A DNA stretch of 64,000 bases, from NCBI GenBank assembly GCA_900491605.1, contig UESW01005082.1, forward strand, positions 103,897-167,896, given 5' to 3'. Position 1 is the first letter of the stretch, and the number at the start of each line of letters is the position of its first letter. The translations under genes and the position numbers were made by a program. This document shows positions 34,452 through 44,813 of the stretch, piece by piece. The stretch is from Calamus simplicifolius. Lineage: Eukaryota > Streptophyta > Magnoliopsida > Arecales > Arecaceae. Below the pieces are notes generated by a model. The model saw only the letters and a list, made by a program, of their open reading frames with translations. It ran no database searches and was not told where the DNA came from.

Positions 34452-35846
34452 TGGCACCTAAGCGTCAAGGATCAATCTTTGGAGCGGTTGTAACGATAGG
34501 AAAAATGATGGTGAGGCGTCCGACTCGTTAGCCTTCACCTAGCTCAAGCTCTTCATCGTCGTCCTCCACTCCAAGTGCCATACCTGGTCCGTCTTCCCCA
34601 CCTATTGATCTTTTAGCTGGAAAGATTATTACCATGGGTAGGAAAGTGGACTTCGGATTCTTTGAAGATGAAGGTTTCTCTCTTGGTAGGCAGCTTAAGG
34701 AGATGGGACTAGAAAAGGTATGTTCATTAGATGTTCCTACTTATCCCGCCCTTGTTAAGGATTTCTATCTGCATCTGTCTAGAGGAGACGGAGGCATTGT
34801 GAGTGATGTGAGAGGAACTAGAATCCACCTTACCTCTGAGATTTTGGGAAGTTTATTAGAAATTTCTTTGAATGGACCTATTGCCAACTCCCATAGTAAT
34901 AGAGGTAAAGCATTATCGAGGATGCTTGGCAGAGAAGTTGCAGAATTTGAAAAAATTAGGGCTAACTAGTTGCCCTTGAGTTAAGATTGTTACGCAATAT
35001 CTGTAGCAGGATCTTATTCCCAAAAACCGATCGTTTTGAGTATGTATCAGAAAGAGTGTTGTTGTTATGGATAGTATATTGACCGGTCAGCCGATAAACT
35101 TACCTGGAATGGTGATTTGGTATATGGCCGAGGCTGGTAGTAAGAAGAGGTCAACACTTCCATATGGAATGATTCTGACTATGGCTTTTAAGAGCCAAGG
35201 AGTTAACATTTTGGACAATGAGCCTTTAAAGAGCCTGAGACACACTGATTATTATAATAAGGCTACTCTACACCGAATGGGTTTCATGAAAGTCAGTAGA
35301 CACTGGGAGAGAAAAGAAAATCTGGAAGACAGAGTAGCTGAGATGGATACTGTGGCCCTTGGTACTTCAAAGGCAGAGCCTTCAGTGAGGCATACTCCAC
35401 CAGGCCCTAGCTGTCCTGCACCCTCAGCACCTGCTTCAGCTCCTACTTCTTTTGCTCAGACTTCTACTGGTTTTTCTGATGCTCAGTTGGTACAATTAAA
35501 AGAACTCCTTGCTTGTCATAAAGAAGAGATGAAGATTGAACTAGATAATGGACTTTTAAGCTTAAGGGAAATGTATTACTCCTTGCAAGATAAAGTCAAC
35601 AGAATTGAATCATTCTTTGGAACCTCATCTGAAGCCTTGAAGACTGATCTTATGCATATTTTTGAGAAGATCAAGGACATTGGAGGAGATTCTGATACTT
35701 ATTCAAAGTGCAATGCTGAATTATAAGAGAAAATTACTGTTGCATCTGCTTTTATTGACAGAAGACTAAATGATTTTATCAAGATACAAAGTGAAGGCAT
35801 GGGAAAGATTTTAGAAGAACTCAAGAGGCTTCTTAGATTTTCTTAG
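34452..35846 (+). pseudogene. Sirevirus env-like third ORF, A2 (broken)
   Basis: Begins MAPKRQGSIFGAVV at 34452, basic and then Ser/Pro-rich, followed by the conserved region MGRKVDFGFFEDEGF (34634). The globular part continues to about 35300, including GMVIWYMAEAGSKKRSTLPY. A Pro/Ala/Ser linker (about 35380-35470) precedes a coiled-coil-like tail. There is a frameshift before 34634, a TAG at 34967-34969, a frameshift near 35050 and a TAA at 35724-35726. No signal peptide or membrane helix is seen. The basic MAPK start could act in the nucleus, but this is inference. Function unknown. Confidence 0.78.
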
Positions 35847-36420
35847 ATTTTGATACTTTTTGATGTTATTAGCTTTTGATGTTTGACTTATACTTTGATG
35901 TACTTACTCTTTGATGTTTAGTTTGTATTTTGACTTTATGAATGATGTAATGAAGTATTTTGACTTTATGAATGATGTAATGAAGTTTTGAGTATTCAAT
36001 GAATATCATACTTGAACTTTGATATTAAGCTTGAATTTTGAGTTAACCTTTGATTTTGATGTTTGAATTATTCAAACTCCTTTGATTGATGTTAATTTAA
36101 GCCTTAATGCACCTTCTAAACCTTTTTGTTGATTACAAAAAAGAGGGAGAAAGGTTGTTTACGTATATGCATTATGCATTTGATATTAGTTTCATTAATT
36201 TCATACATTTGAATATATAAGCAAAGGGGAGAAAGGATATTAAGGTATAAGAGAATGGCACTTACTTGAATATGCATGTTAAATGAAACTTTCAAGAAAT
36301 TTAACATATGCACACACACAGGGGGAGCTATCTCATTAAGGAGGAGCTTAACCTTAAATGCAAATATTTGATAATTATGCATATACTCAATGTTTTTGTC
36401 ATCATCAAAAAGGGAGAGAT
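35847..36420 (+). other. 3' untranslated region of A2 with purine tracts
   Basis: No gene. It includes a short repeat (TATTTTGACTTTATGAATGA twice near 35931-35980), a GGGGGAG tract near 36321, and the final polypurine tract AAAAAGGGAGAGAT (36407-36420) next to the 3' LTR. Confidence 0.75.
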
Positions 36421-36611
36421 TGTTGGAAAATTATTGAGAAATTATTTATCCAATTAATTGATTTTGATGATTAACAAAAGCCATGAGTATATTCATTGTG
36501 TTTCTGATAGATTTGATAATTGTATCAGGAATTAAGATTGGTTATTTATTCAAATGGCACTTAGAAATCAGTTTTGAACCGAGTTTGAATGGAATTTATT
36601 TAAGTTTAAAA

Positions 36612-37070
36612 CTTGGAGCCGACACTTTAACAGTCTCGAGCCGACTCCAGAGCGTATCAGAACAGTTCTAAATTTTCGGCACGGTTCGGAGTCGACCCCT
36701 AGAGTTTCGGAGCCGACACCTGAAGTTTCGGAGCCGACACCCGACCTGGCAGAGCTGGCTCTAACCTGAGATTCAAAGAAGCTGTTTTCTACTTCAAAAG
36801 CTGGAGCCGACACATGGATTTTGGAAGCCGACTCTAACCTGATTCACAGAGACTATGTTTTCGGAGTATTTCTTGGAGTCGACACTTCAGATTTCAGGAG
36901 CCGACTCCAGTCAACGGGGAGTCGACACTTTGCAAAGTCAGAGCCGACTCCACGTCAAATTATTTTTTGCTATTTATGGAAACACAATTTGGAGCCAACA
37001 AATGAAAAGTTGGAGCCGACTCCAACCTGTCAAGGATGATTTTCAAAAGTGCCAGATCGGCTCTAATGGA
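36612..37070 (+). repeat. GAGYCGACWC motif cluster, A2 3' LTR U3
   Basis: The same array as 27755-28165, with several copies differing in whether the central base is C or T. Confidence 0.8.
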
Positions 37071-37174
37071 TATATTTTCTCACCTAACTCTCAATGGATC
37101 TATTTTCTTACATGGAGAATCATCCAAGGTACTTTGTAACGGCTAGTTTCTCACCTAATCTCGAATTAAGACTC

Positions 37175-37182
37175 TATAAAAG
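37175..37182 (+). promoter_or_regulatory. TATA box of A2 3' LTR
   Basis: TATAAAAG in ACTCTATAAAAGGAGGG; a cleaner copy than in the 5' LTR. Confidence 0.65.
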
Positions 37183-38009
37183 GAGGGATTGGTCCGTTTG
37201 AAAAGAAGAACAGAAATAGAGAGAAAATAACAGAAAAATCAAGAAAAATCTCTAGTGAAAAAGAAAGAGAAAAATCTTTGAGTCCAAGCCTATCAATCCA
37301 AGAGAGATTCAAGAGAAATCCTAAGCCCTAAAAGTTCAAATTCGAAGGATTCTCAAAGGAGAAGAGAAGAAGAGCAAAAGCACTGTTTCCTCAAAGTTCT
37401 CTCCAACAGATTTCGATCAAGAATCAAAGCTGAAGCTTGATTCAATTATTCAAAAGAGAGGAGGAAAAGAAGAAAAGCTCAAATCTACTTGGCTTCAATC
37501 AGGCTTTTCTTACTCTTGTTTTTTTACATTGCTTATTTTCTCATTTAAGGAGCTTTAATTTGTTGTAAACATTATCTTAATTTGCTGTTTACTAATTCAA
37601 TCAGGGGGATTGAATTAGTTGAGGTTGTTTACCTCGGGACAAGCTAGTTTAGCTTGGGTTAAGGTTTTGTGCTGGTGAACCTGTGAAACCGGCTGGGTTC
37701 GTTGTGGCCCCATGTAAAACAATAAGTTGGAGTTGTGAGCTTGTAAGACAACTCAATTATAATAAGTAGATTATAGTATGAACCCAAGAGTTGCTTGGGA
37801 GTAAACGTAGGTGTGAGATACACCGAACCACTATAAATACCTTGTGTTTATAGTGATTGTCTCTATCTCTCTCTCTTATTGTGTTTTACATTATTGCTTC
37901 ACTTCACAAGTTCACTTAATCCTTGTAAGATTGGTTTTAAGTTTTAAGTGTTAATTTTTTTAAAGAACCCAATTCATCCCCCCCTCTTGGGTTGCCATCT
38001 GGGCCAACA

Positions 38010-38014
38010 GAAGG
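38010..38014 (+). repeat. Target-site duplication of A2, right
   Basis: GAAGG, identical to 27560-27564; Tat-like pol resumes immediately after. Confidence 0.95.
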
Positions 38015-38690
38015 AGAAGACCTCTTCGTGTATCCTGCCACCTCCGCTGAGGCGGTCAGCTCGGTCCTTGTCCGAGTAGATCATGACGGAACATAGAAAC
38101 TGATATATTACACCAACAAAGTGCTTCACGATGCGGAGACCAGGTATACCAACACCGAAAAGATTATCTTCGCACTGATAGTCTCCACTCAATGTCTTAG
38201 GCCATACTTCTAAGCCCATCCGATCGTGGTGCTCTCGGACCAGCCGTTAAAGGTGATTCTATCCCATCCTGACACCTCCGATTGACTGGCAAAGTGGGCA
38301 CTCAAGCTGGCGGAGTTCGACCTGATGTTTCGACCAAGATTGGCCATGAAATTGCAAGTCTTGGCACACTTCTTGGTCGAGTGCACTTGGGCCAAGGAGC
38401 GGTCGGAGAACCTTAAGGAGAGACGCCTTCCGCCGTCCCCTTCGAGGTGGCAGCGAAAGAGTGGATCCTCCACGTGGATGGTGCGTCCAACTCCCAGGGG
38501 AGTGGAGCGGGCCTCATGCTGGCAAGTCTTGAGGGAACGGTGGTGGAGTATGCTCTTCGTTTTCTTTTCCCTGCTACCAACAATCAGGCCAAGTACGAAG
38601 CCCGGCTGGCCGGAATGAGACTCGCCTGCGAACTTAAGGCGGAAAACCTCAGAGCCTTCACAAACTCCCAACTCATCTCTGGGTAAATCG
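38015..38690 (+). pseudogene. pol: Tat-like RNase H and additional RNase H (broken)
   Basis: The frame cut at 27564 resumes here with the RT-linked RNase H (DLFVYPATSAEAVSSVLV, then YYTNKVLHDAETRYTNTEK). A second RNase H of the type specific to Tat elements reads EWILHVDGASNSQGSGAGLM from 38453, then NNQAKYEARLAGMRLACE near 38579. Stops interrupt the first domain near 38097, 38212 and 38283, and there is a frameshift near 38400. The second domain is open to 38686. Two RNase H domains in series before integrase are the strongest lineage evidence for this element. Confidence 0.85.
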
Positions 38691-38719
38691 CTGGGGAGTA
38701 CAAGGCCTAGGACACCACC

Positions 38720-40170
38720 ATGTCCCACTATTTGAGCAAGGTCCGAGTGCAAGCTTCCCACTTTGCTCATTTCAATGTCAGTTATATTTCCGGAGGCGAG
38801 AACACTAGGGCTGATGCGCTCTCCCGCCTGGCCACGTCGGCCGACGGAGCCCTAGGGAGTACATATGTGGAGCATCTGGAGGTCCCAAGCATCGAGGCTG
38901 CGGAAGTCTTGCCAGTCGGCTCAAGGCCCACATGGGCTGAAGCTTACATCCAGTATCTCACCGATGGCGTTCTTCCGGATGACCCTATGGAGGCCAAGCT
39001 ACTCAAGCGTTGAGCCCCCAAGTTCCTGGTGTTGGACGGGCAGCTGTACCGTAGGTCCTTCTCTCACCCACTCCTGAAGTGTGTCGGCCCAGTGGATGCT
39101 GAGTACATACTCCGCGAGATCCATGAAGGCATCTGCGGGAACCATCTGGCAGGGCGCTAGCGCACAAGGCTTTACGCCAAGGGTACTATTGGCCTACCAT
39201 GAAGGAGGACGCAGCCGAGCTGGTCCGAAGGTGCGACAGCTGCCAACGACATGCCAATATCCAGCGGCAACCGACCTCCTAGTTGAGCCCCTTGTCGGCC
39301 TTATGGCCTTTCACCCAGTGGAGGATGAACATCCTGGGACCATTCCCCCTAGCCTCTAGTCAGCGAAGGTTTTTACTTGTCGCCATCGATCACTTCATCA
39401 AGTGAGTGAAGGCCGAGATGCTGGCAAAGATCACGGAGAACAAGGTAAGGTCCTTCTTCTGGAGGTTTGTTATCTGCCGGTTCGGGATACCTCACACCCT
39501 TATCACCGACAACGGTCGGCAGTTCGACAACGCCCCCTTTAGAGAGTTTTGCACCGAGTTGGGCATCTGCCAACGGTTCACCTTAGTAGCCCATCCTCAG
39601 ACAAATGGAGCGACCGAGGTGATGAATCGCACCATCCTTCAAGGGCTTAGAATGTGGCTTGATGACTTCAAAGGAAGATGGGCGGATGAGCTCCCCAGCG
39701 TGCTATGAGCCTATCACACGATACCTCAGATTCCCATAGGAGAGACCCCCTTTTGTCTCGTGTTCGGGTTCGAGGCTGTCATACCTGTGGAAATTGGCAT
39801 GCCAAGTCCTTGGGCAGAATCGTTCAGCGAGGAGGATAACCTGAGCCAACTGTGATCCAACCTTGATCTCATCGAAGAGGCACGCGATCGGGCACGACTT
39901 AAAATGGCAGACTACCGCCAAAGAGCCGCCAAGTACTATAATGTTCGTGTCCACTCCAAGACGTTCCTCCTGGGGGGATCTGGTCCTCAGGAGAGCCGAA
40001 GTTTCAAAGCCGACCGAAGGAGGCAAGTTATCTCCTAAATGGGAGGGACCCTACCGGATCACGGAGACTCTACACCGAGAAGCATACCGAATCGAAGAAC
40101 TCAACGGGACCCTGCTCCCTCGAACCTGGAACTTGAACGACTCCGTTGATACTATCAATGATGTATACAG
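38720..40170 (+). pseudogene. pol: Tat-like integrase (broken)
   Basis: After a spacer with the RNase H end (RADALSRLATSADG, 38812) come the integrase zinc region (HEGICGNHLAGR near 39122; RRCDSCQRHANIQRQ near 39225) and the catalytic core: VAIDHF near 39381, TDNGRQFDNAPF near 39506, and the Glu in NGATEVMNR near 39604. The C-terminal part ends near 40170 with WEGPYRITETLHREAY at 40043. No chromodomain is visible. Several stops and frameshifts are present, including TGA 39012, TGA near 39404 and TGA 39706. Non-functional. Confidence 0.85.
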
Positions 40171-40283
40171 CTAACTGGTTTAGGTTTGAGTACCTCACCC
40201 TCTTATCTCATTAAACTAAAGACCAGTCTTGAATATCTCATCTTCTCTTAATTGACAAAGATGTGTTCAAGTGCACTGTCCAC

Positions 40284-40770
40284 GCACTCCAAGCCCGACC
40301 CCAGTCGGCGCTCGAAGACCGAGTCCAGCAGGGCCGGCCTCAGCCGACCCCAAGCGTCGGCACTCCAAGCCCGACCCCGATCGGCGCTCAAAGACCGAGT
40401 CCAGCAGGGTCGGCCTTAGCCGATCCCAAGCGTCGGCACTCCAAGCCCGACCCCAGTTGGCACTTGAAGATTGAGTCCAGCAGGGTCAGCCTCAGCTGAC
40501 CCCAAGTGTCGGCACTCCAAGCCCGACCCCGGTCGGTGCTCAAAGACCGAGTCCAGCAGGATCGGCCTCAGCCGACCCCAAGCGTCGTCACTCCAAGTTA
40601 GACCCTGGTCAGCACTCGAAGACCGAGTCCTGCAGGGTCAGCCTCAGCTGACCCCAAGCGTCGACACTCCAAGCCCGACCCCGATCGGCACTCGAAGACC
40701 GAGTCCAGCAGGGTCGACCTCAGCCGACCCCAAGGGTTGGCACTCCAAGCATGACCTCGATCGGCACATA
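40284..40770 (+). repeat. Tandem repeat, period exactly 76 bp
   Basis: CACTCCAAGCCCGACCCC recurs with starts at 40284, 40360, 40436, 40512, 40588, 40664 and 40740, giving six full units and a partial. Units share GAAGACCGAGTCCAGCAGGG and CAGCCGACCCCAAGCGTCG. Since 76 is not a multiple of 3, the frames through it (40263-40788) are artefacts. Tandem repeats after integrase are common in Tat elements. Confidence 0.95.
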
Positions 40771-40813
40771 TGTCGATGCTATGCCTAGTCATCACCTAGG
40801 GCTCACTCAACCA

Positions 40814-40835
40814 TGCTGGAAGGGCTCTTCCAGCA
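40814..40835 (+). other. Perfect 9-bp stem-loop
   Basis: TGCTGGAAG and CTTCCAGCA flank the loop GGCT. It lies between the 76-bp array and the antisense ORF remnant. A role in RNA 3' processing is possible but not shown. Confidence 0.6.
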
Positions 40836-40899
40836 ACACGAAGTGAAAGGGAGTAGAGTATAAGCATGAGACCAAAGACTTGAACAGAAATTCCATTTC

Positions 40900-41764
40900 A
40901 TTACCAAAAGTCTTACAAAATGCCAAAACAAGTCAGACTTCAATATATATATATAATGGAATCAAGGCGAGTCCGGTCCAGCCTCGGCCAATGCCGGCTC
41001 GCTATCGGTTGGCTCCCGCTCGATCGGTGTCAACCCTCTGCCAACTGGACCTACCGGCGAGGCCAACTCTTCAGGCACATTGTCTGGCTCAATGTCCTCA
41101 AGTCCGGTGTGGCCGTAGATGCGATCGATCTTCTCTTTACGTCACGAAAGCCCAGCACATAAGAGCCTGTAGTGGCATCAGCTAACTCCTCTTCAAAGGC
41201 GGCGGACTTCCGGAAGTCGTCCACTGCCTTGGCAACCACCTCCTCAGCAGTTGCAGCCCTCTTCTTGGCGGCCACGGCCCTCTCCCCCACTGCCTTCGCC
41301 GCGGCCTCGCTCTCGGCCGCCCTGGTCCCCGTTACTCGGGCGGACTCCTCGACCCAGCAGCCCGCAGCTCAGCAGACTGCACCTCGAGACTGAGGGAGTC
41401 AATGCGTAAATCCCAAGCACCGATGGTCGCCCTGACAGCATCTAGCATCTCGCCGGCGACTTGGGCATTCTCGTGCTTAGCCGCCGCCCGGCGTTGGAAC
41501 TCCTCAACCTTTGCGGCCCTCTCACCTTGCTCGGTCAGGGCCGCCTCCAGCTGACGCCTTGTCTCCTCCAGCTCGGCCCGGTTGGCATGGACCGCCTCTA
41601 GTGCCGCCTTGGCCCCCTCGGCATGGGCCCTCACATTACCGAGCTCCAGCTGAGTCTGGCGGAGAAGGGTGCCGCTTTAGCAAAGGACATCCCTCATGGT
41701 AGCTAGTGAGTTCATCGCCTGCATCAAAATTCCCATCAGTATAGAGCCAAAACGTGAATGCGAG
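40900..41764 (-). pseudogene. Antisense 3' ORF of Tat-like element, coiled-coil protein (broken)
   Basis: The minus strand carries a GC-rich coding remnant running leftwards from the A3 insertion. From 41634 it is open for 100 residues, rich in Ala/Glu/Arg, with heptad-like spacing (ELEETRRQLEAAL, then AAKVEEFQRRAAAKHENA). After a break near 41330 it resumes from 41290 with RAATAEEVVAKAVDDFRKS, then FEEELADATTGSYVLGFRDV, and ends near 41051 or beyond. Antisense ORFs at this place are known in Tat/Retand-type elements such as maize Grande. The protein looks like a coiled coil; its role is unknown. The N-terminal part was separated by A3 and should lie right of the window. Confidence 0.7.
41760..41764 (+). 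repeat. Left target-site duplication of A3 (partner off window)
   Basis: GCGAG precedes the A3 5' LTR. The matching copy is expected after the 3' LTR, beyond 64000. Confidence 0.6.
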
Positions 41765-41934
41765 TGTTGACCCAATTATTAATTTTGATGATAAACAAAA
41801 CTATTGAGTATAACTCATGAAGTTACTAATGATTTTGATTAAGTGTTTCATTTATAACTTGTTTAAATGATCAAAATCTTGAGAGAAATTAAGTTCGGAG
41901 CTTAATTCTAATGTCAAGGTAAGATTGCAGATAT

Positions 41935-42200
41935 TAGAGTCGACACCTAGAATCACAGAGTTGACTCCAAAAAAAGGCACAGATTAGAGTCGACACCTGG
42001 AACCTGCAGAGTCTCCCCAGTAGAAAAATGGAGAGATGGTTTTTTGGGTCTCAAATTAGAGTCGATACTTGAAGAGTTAGAGTCGACTCCAGAAGAAAAA
42101 TGTATCGACCCCAGAAAAGTTAGAGCAGACTCCAAATCGGGCTGTTTTGGGGATTTCAAGTTAGAGTTGACCCCAAGAAAGTCAGAGCCAACTCTAGACT
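41935..42200 (+). repeat. GAGYCGACWC motif cluster, A3 5' LTR U3
   Basis: About nine copies, mostly GAGTCGACACC and GAGTCGACTCC variants. In this copy the central T form is commoner than in A1 and A2. Confidence 0.8.
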
Positions 42201-42348
42201 GTCAGAAATGACTTTCAGATGTGTCAGAACATCTCTAAACCTTACTTTTTATTTTAAATCTCAACGGCTATTACCTTATTTGTTCCTAACTTTTCTTCTA
42301 TTTGATTCTAACGGATAGTTTTCATCTATTCTTAGTTTTGGAAGGATC

Positions 42349-42354
42349 TATAAG
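42349..42354 (+). promoter_or_regulatory. TATA-like box of A3 5' LTR
   Basis: TATAAG in GGATCTATAAGAGCATG, at the conserved position downstream of the motif cluster. Confidence 0.5.
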
Positions 42355-43187
42355 AGCATGAAGGATGTGACCGTTTGAAAGATGAGAAAAAGAAAAATAG
42401 AGAAGAAAAAAAAGAAAAAAATCTGAGAGAAAATCAGAGGGAAAAAATCAAAAGGAAAGATCGTATTGATTCCCTAAGAGAAAAGAGAAAAATCCCTAGT
42501 CTTCACACTTTCATTTTGAAGAGATTTCTAAGTTTGAAGAAGAAACAAGCAAGCCCTAGTTTCTGTTCTTCATCTGTTCTTCCGAGCTTCAAGAGAATAC
42601 TTAAGGAAGATTCATTCAAAAGCAAGAAAGAGGAGAAGAATCAAGCCACAAAGATCTACAAATCAGGCTTACATTTCTATCTCTTTGTTTGAATAGTTAA
42701 CTTGTCTTATTTGCTCATTTAAGGAGCAGTTGTTGTATCAAACATTCTTATTTTTCTTGTGAACTAAGTCAATCAAGTGATTGAATCAGTTGATGCAGAT
42801 TGCCTTGTGCAAGCAGTTGCTTGTGTGTAAGGTTTTGTGCTGGTGAACCTTGAAAACCAGCTGGGTTCGTTGTACGCTCGGGAAAATAACAAGTTTGAGT
42901 TGTGATCTTGTGAAACAACTCTGCTATAATCAAGGTTGATTATAGTGTAGACCCAAGAGGTACTTGAGAGTGGACGTAGGTGTAGGTACACCGAACCACT
43001 ATAAAATCTCTGTGTTTGCAGTGCTTGACTCTTTATCTCTTCCTCTTCAGCTCCTCATTGTATATTCTGTTTTAATTGTTGCATATATGTGATTTATTTT
43101 AAGTTGGGGGTTTTACTTCAAAAGAGTTTAAATTTTTTAAAAGACCCAATTCACCCCCCCCCTCTTGGGTTGCTATCTGGGACAACA

Positions 43188-43202
43188 ATTGGTATCAGAG
43201 CT
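43188..43202 (+). promoter_or_regulatory. Primer-binding site of A3, initiator Met tRNA
   Basis: ATTGGTATCAGAGCT, an exact match to the core TGGTATCAGAGC. Confidence 0.9.
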
Positions 43203-43248
43203 AGTGCTCATTTTTCCTTGATCTAACAATCAAGAGTTAAAGATCCAA

Positions 43249-44813
43249 ATGGCAGCTCAAGTTGGCTCAACCTTTTCTGAAGGACAATCTACGAATCGTC
43301 CTCCTTTATTTAATGGTTCTAATTATTCTTATTGGAAAGCTAGAATGAAAATCTTCATTCAAGCACTTGACTATGATCTATGAAGTATTATAGTCAATGG
43401 ACCTCACACACCCACTACAAGACTTAATGGCATGGAAATTCCTAAATCGGAAACGGAATGGGATGAACATGATAAGAAGTTGGTACAACTAAATGCCAAG
43501 GCTATGAATGTTTTGTACTATTCTTTATATGCAAATGAATTTAATCATATATCTGTTTGCATGTCTGCTAAAGAAATTGGAATAAATTAGATGTTACCCA
43601 TGAGGGAACCAATAAGGTAAAGGAATCCAAGATTAACATGCTTGTTCATAAATATGAATTGTTCAAAATGGATGCATGTGAATCTATTTCTGATATGTTT
43701 ACAAGATTTACTGACATTGTTAATGGTTTAAAAAGTCTTGGTAAATCTTATGATAACTCTGATCTTGTGAGAAAGGTGTTGCGTTCTTTGCCTAGGACAT
43801 GGGAAGCTAAAGTCACTACAATACAAGAGGCAAAAGATCTAAGCACTCTACCCCTAGAAGAACTTTTGGGATCCTTGATGACTCATGAGCTTCAAGTCAA
43901 GCAACATGTTAATGAAGATGAGTCAAAGAAGAAAAGGACTATGGCTCTCAAAATTTCAGAATGTAAGGAAGAATCTGAAGATGACAGTGATGATGAGGAC
44001 ATGGCACTCATCACAAGGAAATTCAAGAGATTCATGAAGAAAAGAAATTTGAAAAGAAAAAGCCCTTTGTTAGAAAGATGAGGACAAAGGAAAAGAAAAG
44101 GAAATAATCTATTTTGAATGCAAGAAACCGGGGCATTTCAAATCTGAATGTCCACAACTCAAAAAGGCCCTCCGGAGATTCAAAAAGAAGGCAATGATGG
44201 TTACCTGGAGTGATTCAGAAAGCTCAAGTTCCGAAGAAGATGAAAGAAAGAAATAGTCAATCTTTGCTTCATGGCGGACAATGATGAGGTGAGTCCGAGT
44301 TTTCTAGATGATTTTACATTTGAAGAATTGCATAGTGTTTTTATGAACTAATTGATGATTATGCAAATCTGAGCTCAAAAAATAAAGATTTGAAGAATCA
44401 AATGCAAAATCTATCTTTAGAAAATGAAAGCATATTGTAAAAAATGAATTTCTTAAGAAAGAAAATGAAAATTTGAAAAATGAAGTTGATAGGATTAAAC
44501 ACATTGTTGACAATTTTACTTTAAGCTCTATCAAACTAAATATGATTTTGGATAATCAAAAGGTTGTTTTTATAAAGCCGGATTAGGATATAATCCACTT
44601 AAAAAGCAAAAATCTTTGAAAAATATTTTTGTACATGCTGAAAAATCATCAAATATTACTTGTTTTAAATGTGGAAACAAAGGACATAAATCTTATATGT
44701 GTAAAACTCCACATGATAAAAGAAAGATGATTTGGGTTCCTAAAGGAACAGTATTCATTGCTTCTAACCATGAAGGACCCAAGAAAGCTTGGGTACCTAA
44801 AATTAAGAGATGA
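43249..44813 (+). pseudogene. gag: Sirevirus Gag, A3 (broken)
   Basis: Starts at ATG 43249 (MAAQVGSTFSEGQ). The copia gag domain is near complete, with one Trp codon as TGA (43381) and a one-base loss near 43577, then open from 43638 to 44081 (LVHKYELFKMDACES onward). The first knuckle has lost its first Cys (YFECKKPGHFKSEC near 44111). The second is intact (CFKCGNKGHKSYMC near 44660). Small frameshifts fall at 44080, 44250, 44340 and 44440. The frame ends AWVPKIKR and TGA 44811-44813, overlapping ATG 44810 of pol as ATGA. Confidence 0.88.

Larger units (their letters stand above)
27565..38009 (+). mobile_element. Sirevirus-type Ty1/copia element A2, full length
   Basis: A 10,445-bp element with both LTRs (1588 and 1589 bp), perfect 5-bp target duplication GAAGG, Met-type primer site, gag, pol, spacer motif cluster, env-like ORF, purine tracts. 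It is inserted in the same orientation into the Tat-like pol. Over the first ~205 bp the LTRs differ at about 6% by eye. Structurally complete, but the coding regions carry stops and frameshifts. Confidence 0.95.
36421..38009 (+). repeat. 3' LTR of A2
   Basis: 1589 bp, TGTTGG...CCAACA. U3 motif cluster 36612-37070, TATA box 37175-37182. Confidence 0.95.
41765..43187 (+). repeat. 5' LTR of A3
   Basis: 1423 bp, TGTTGACCC...GGGACAACA. Motif cluster 41935-42200, TATA-like box at 42349, then A-rich R/U5. Confidence 0.94.

Noticed and set aside
40284..40770. CRISPR array
   Set aside because: Whole 76-bp units are conserved with no variable spacers, and the context is a plant retrotransposon.
40263..40795. 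Repetitive Ser/Pro/Arg frames of 65-105 residues
   Set aside because: The 76-bp period is not a multiple of three, so each unit shifts frame; a repeat artefact.
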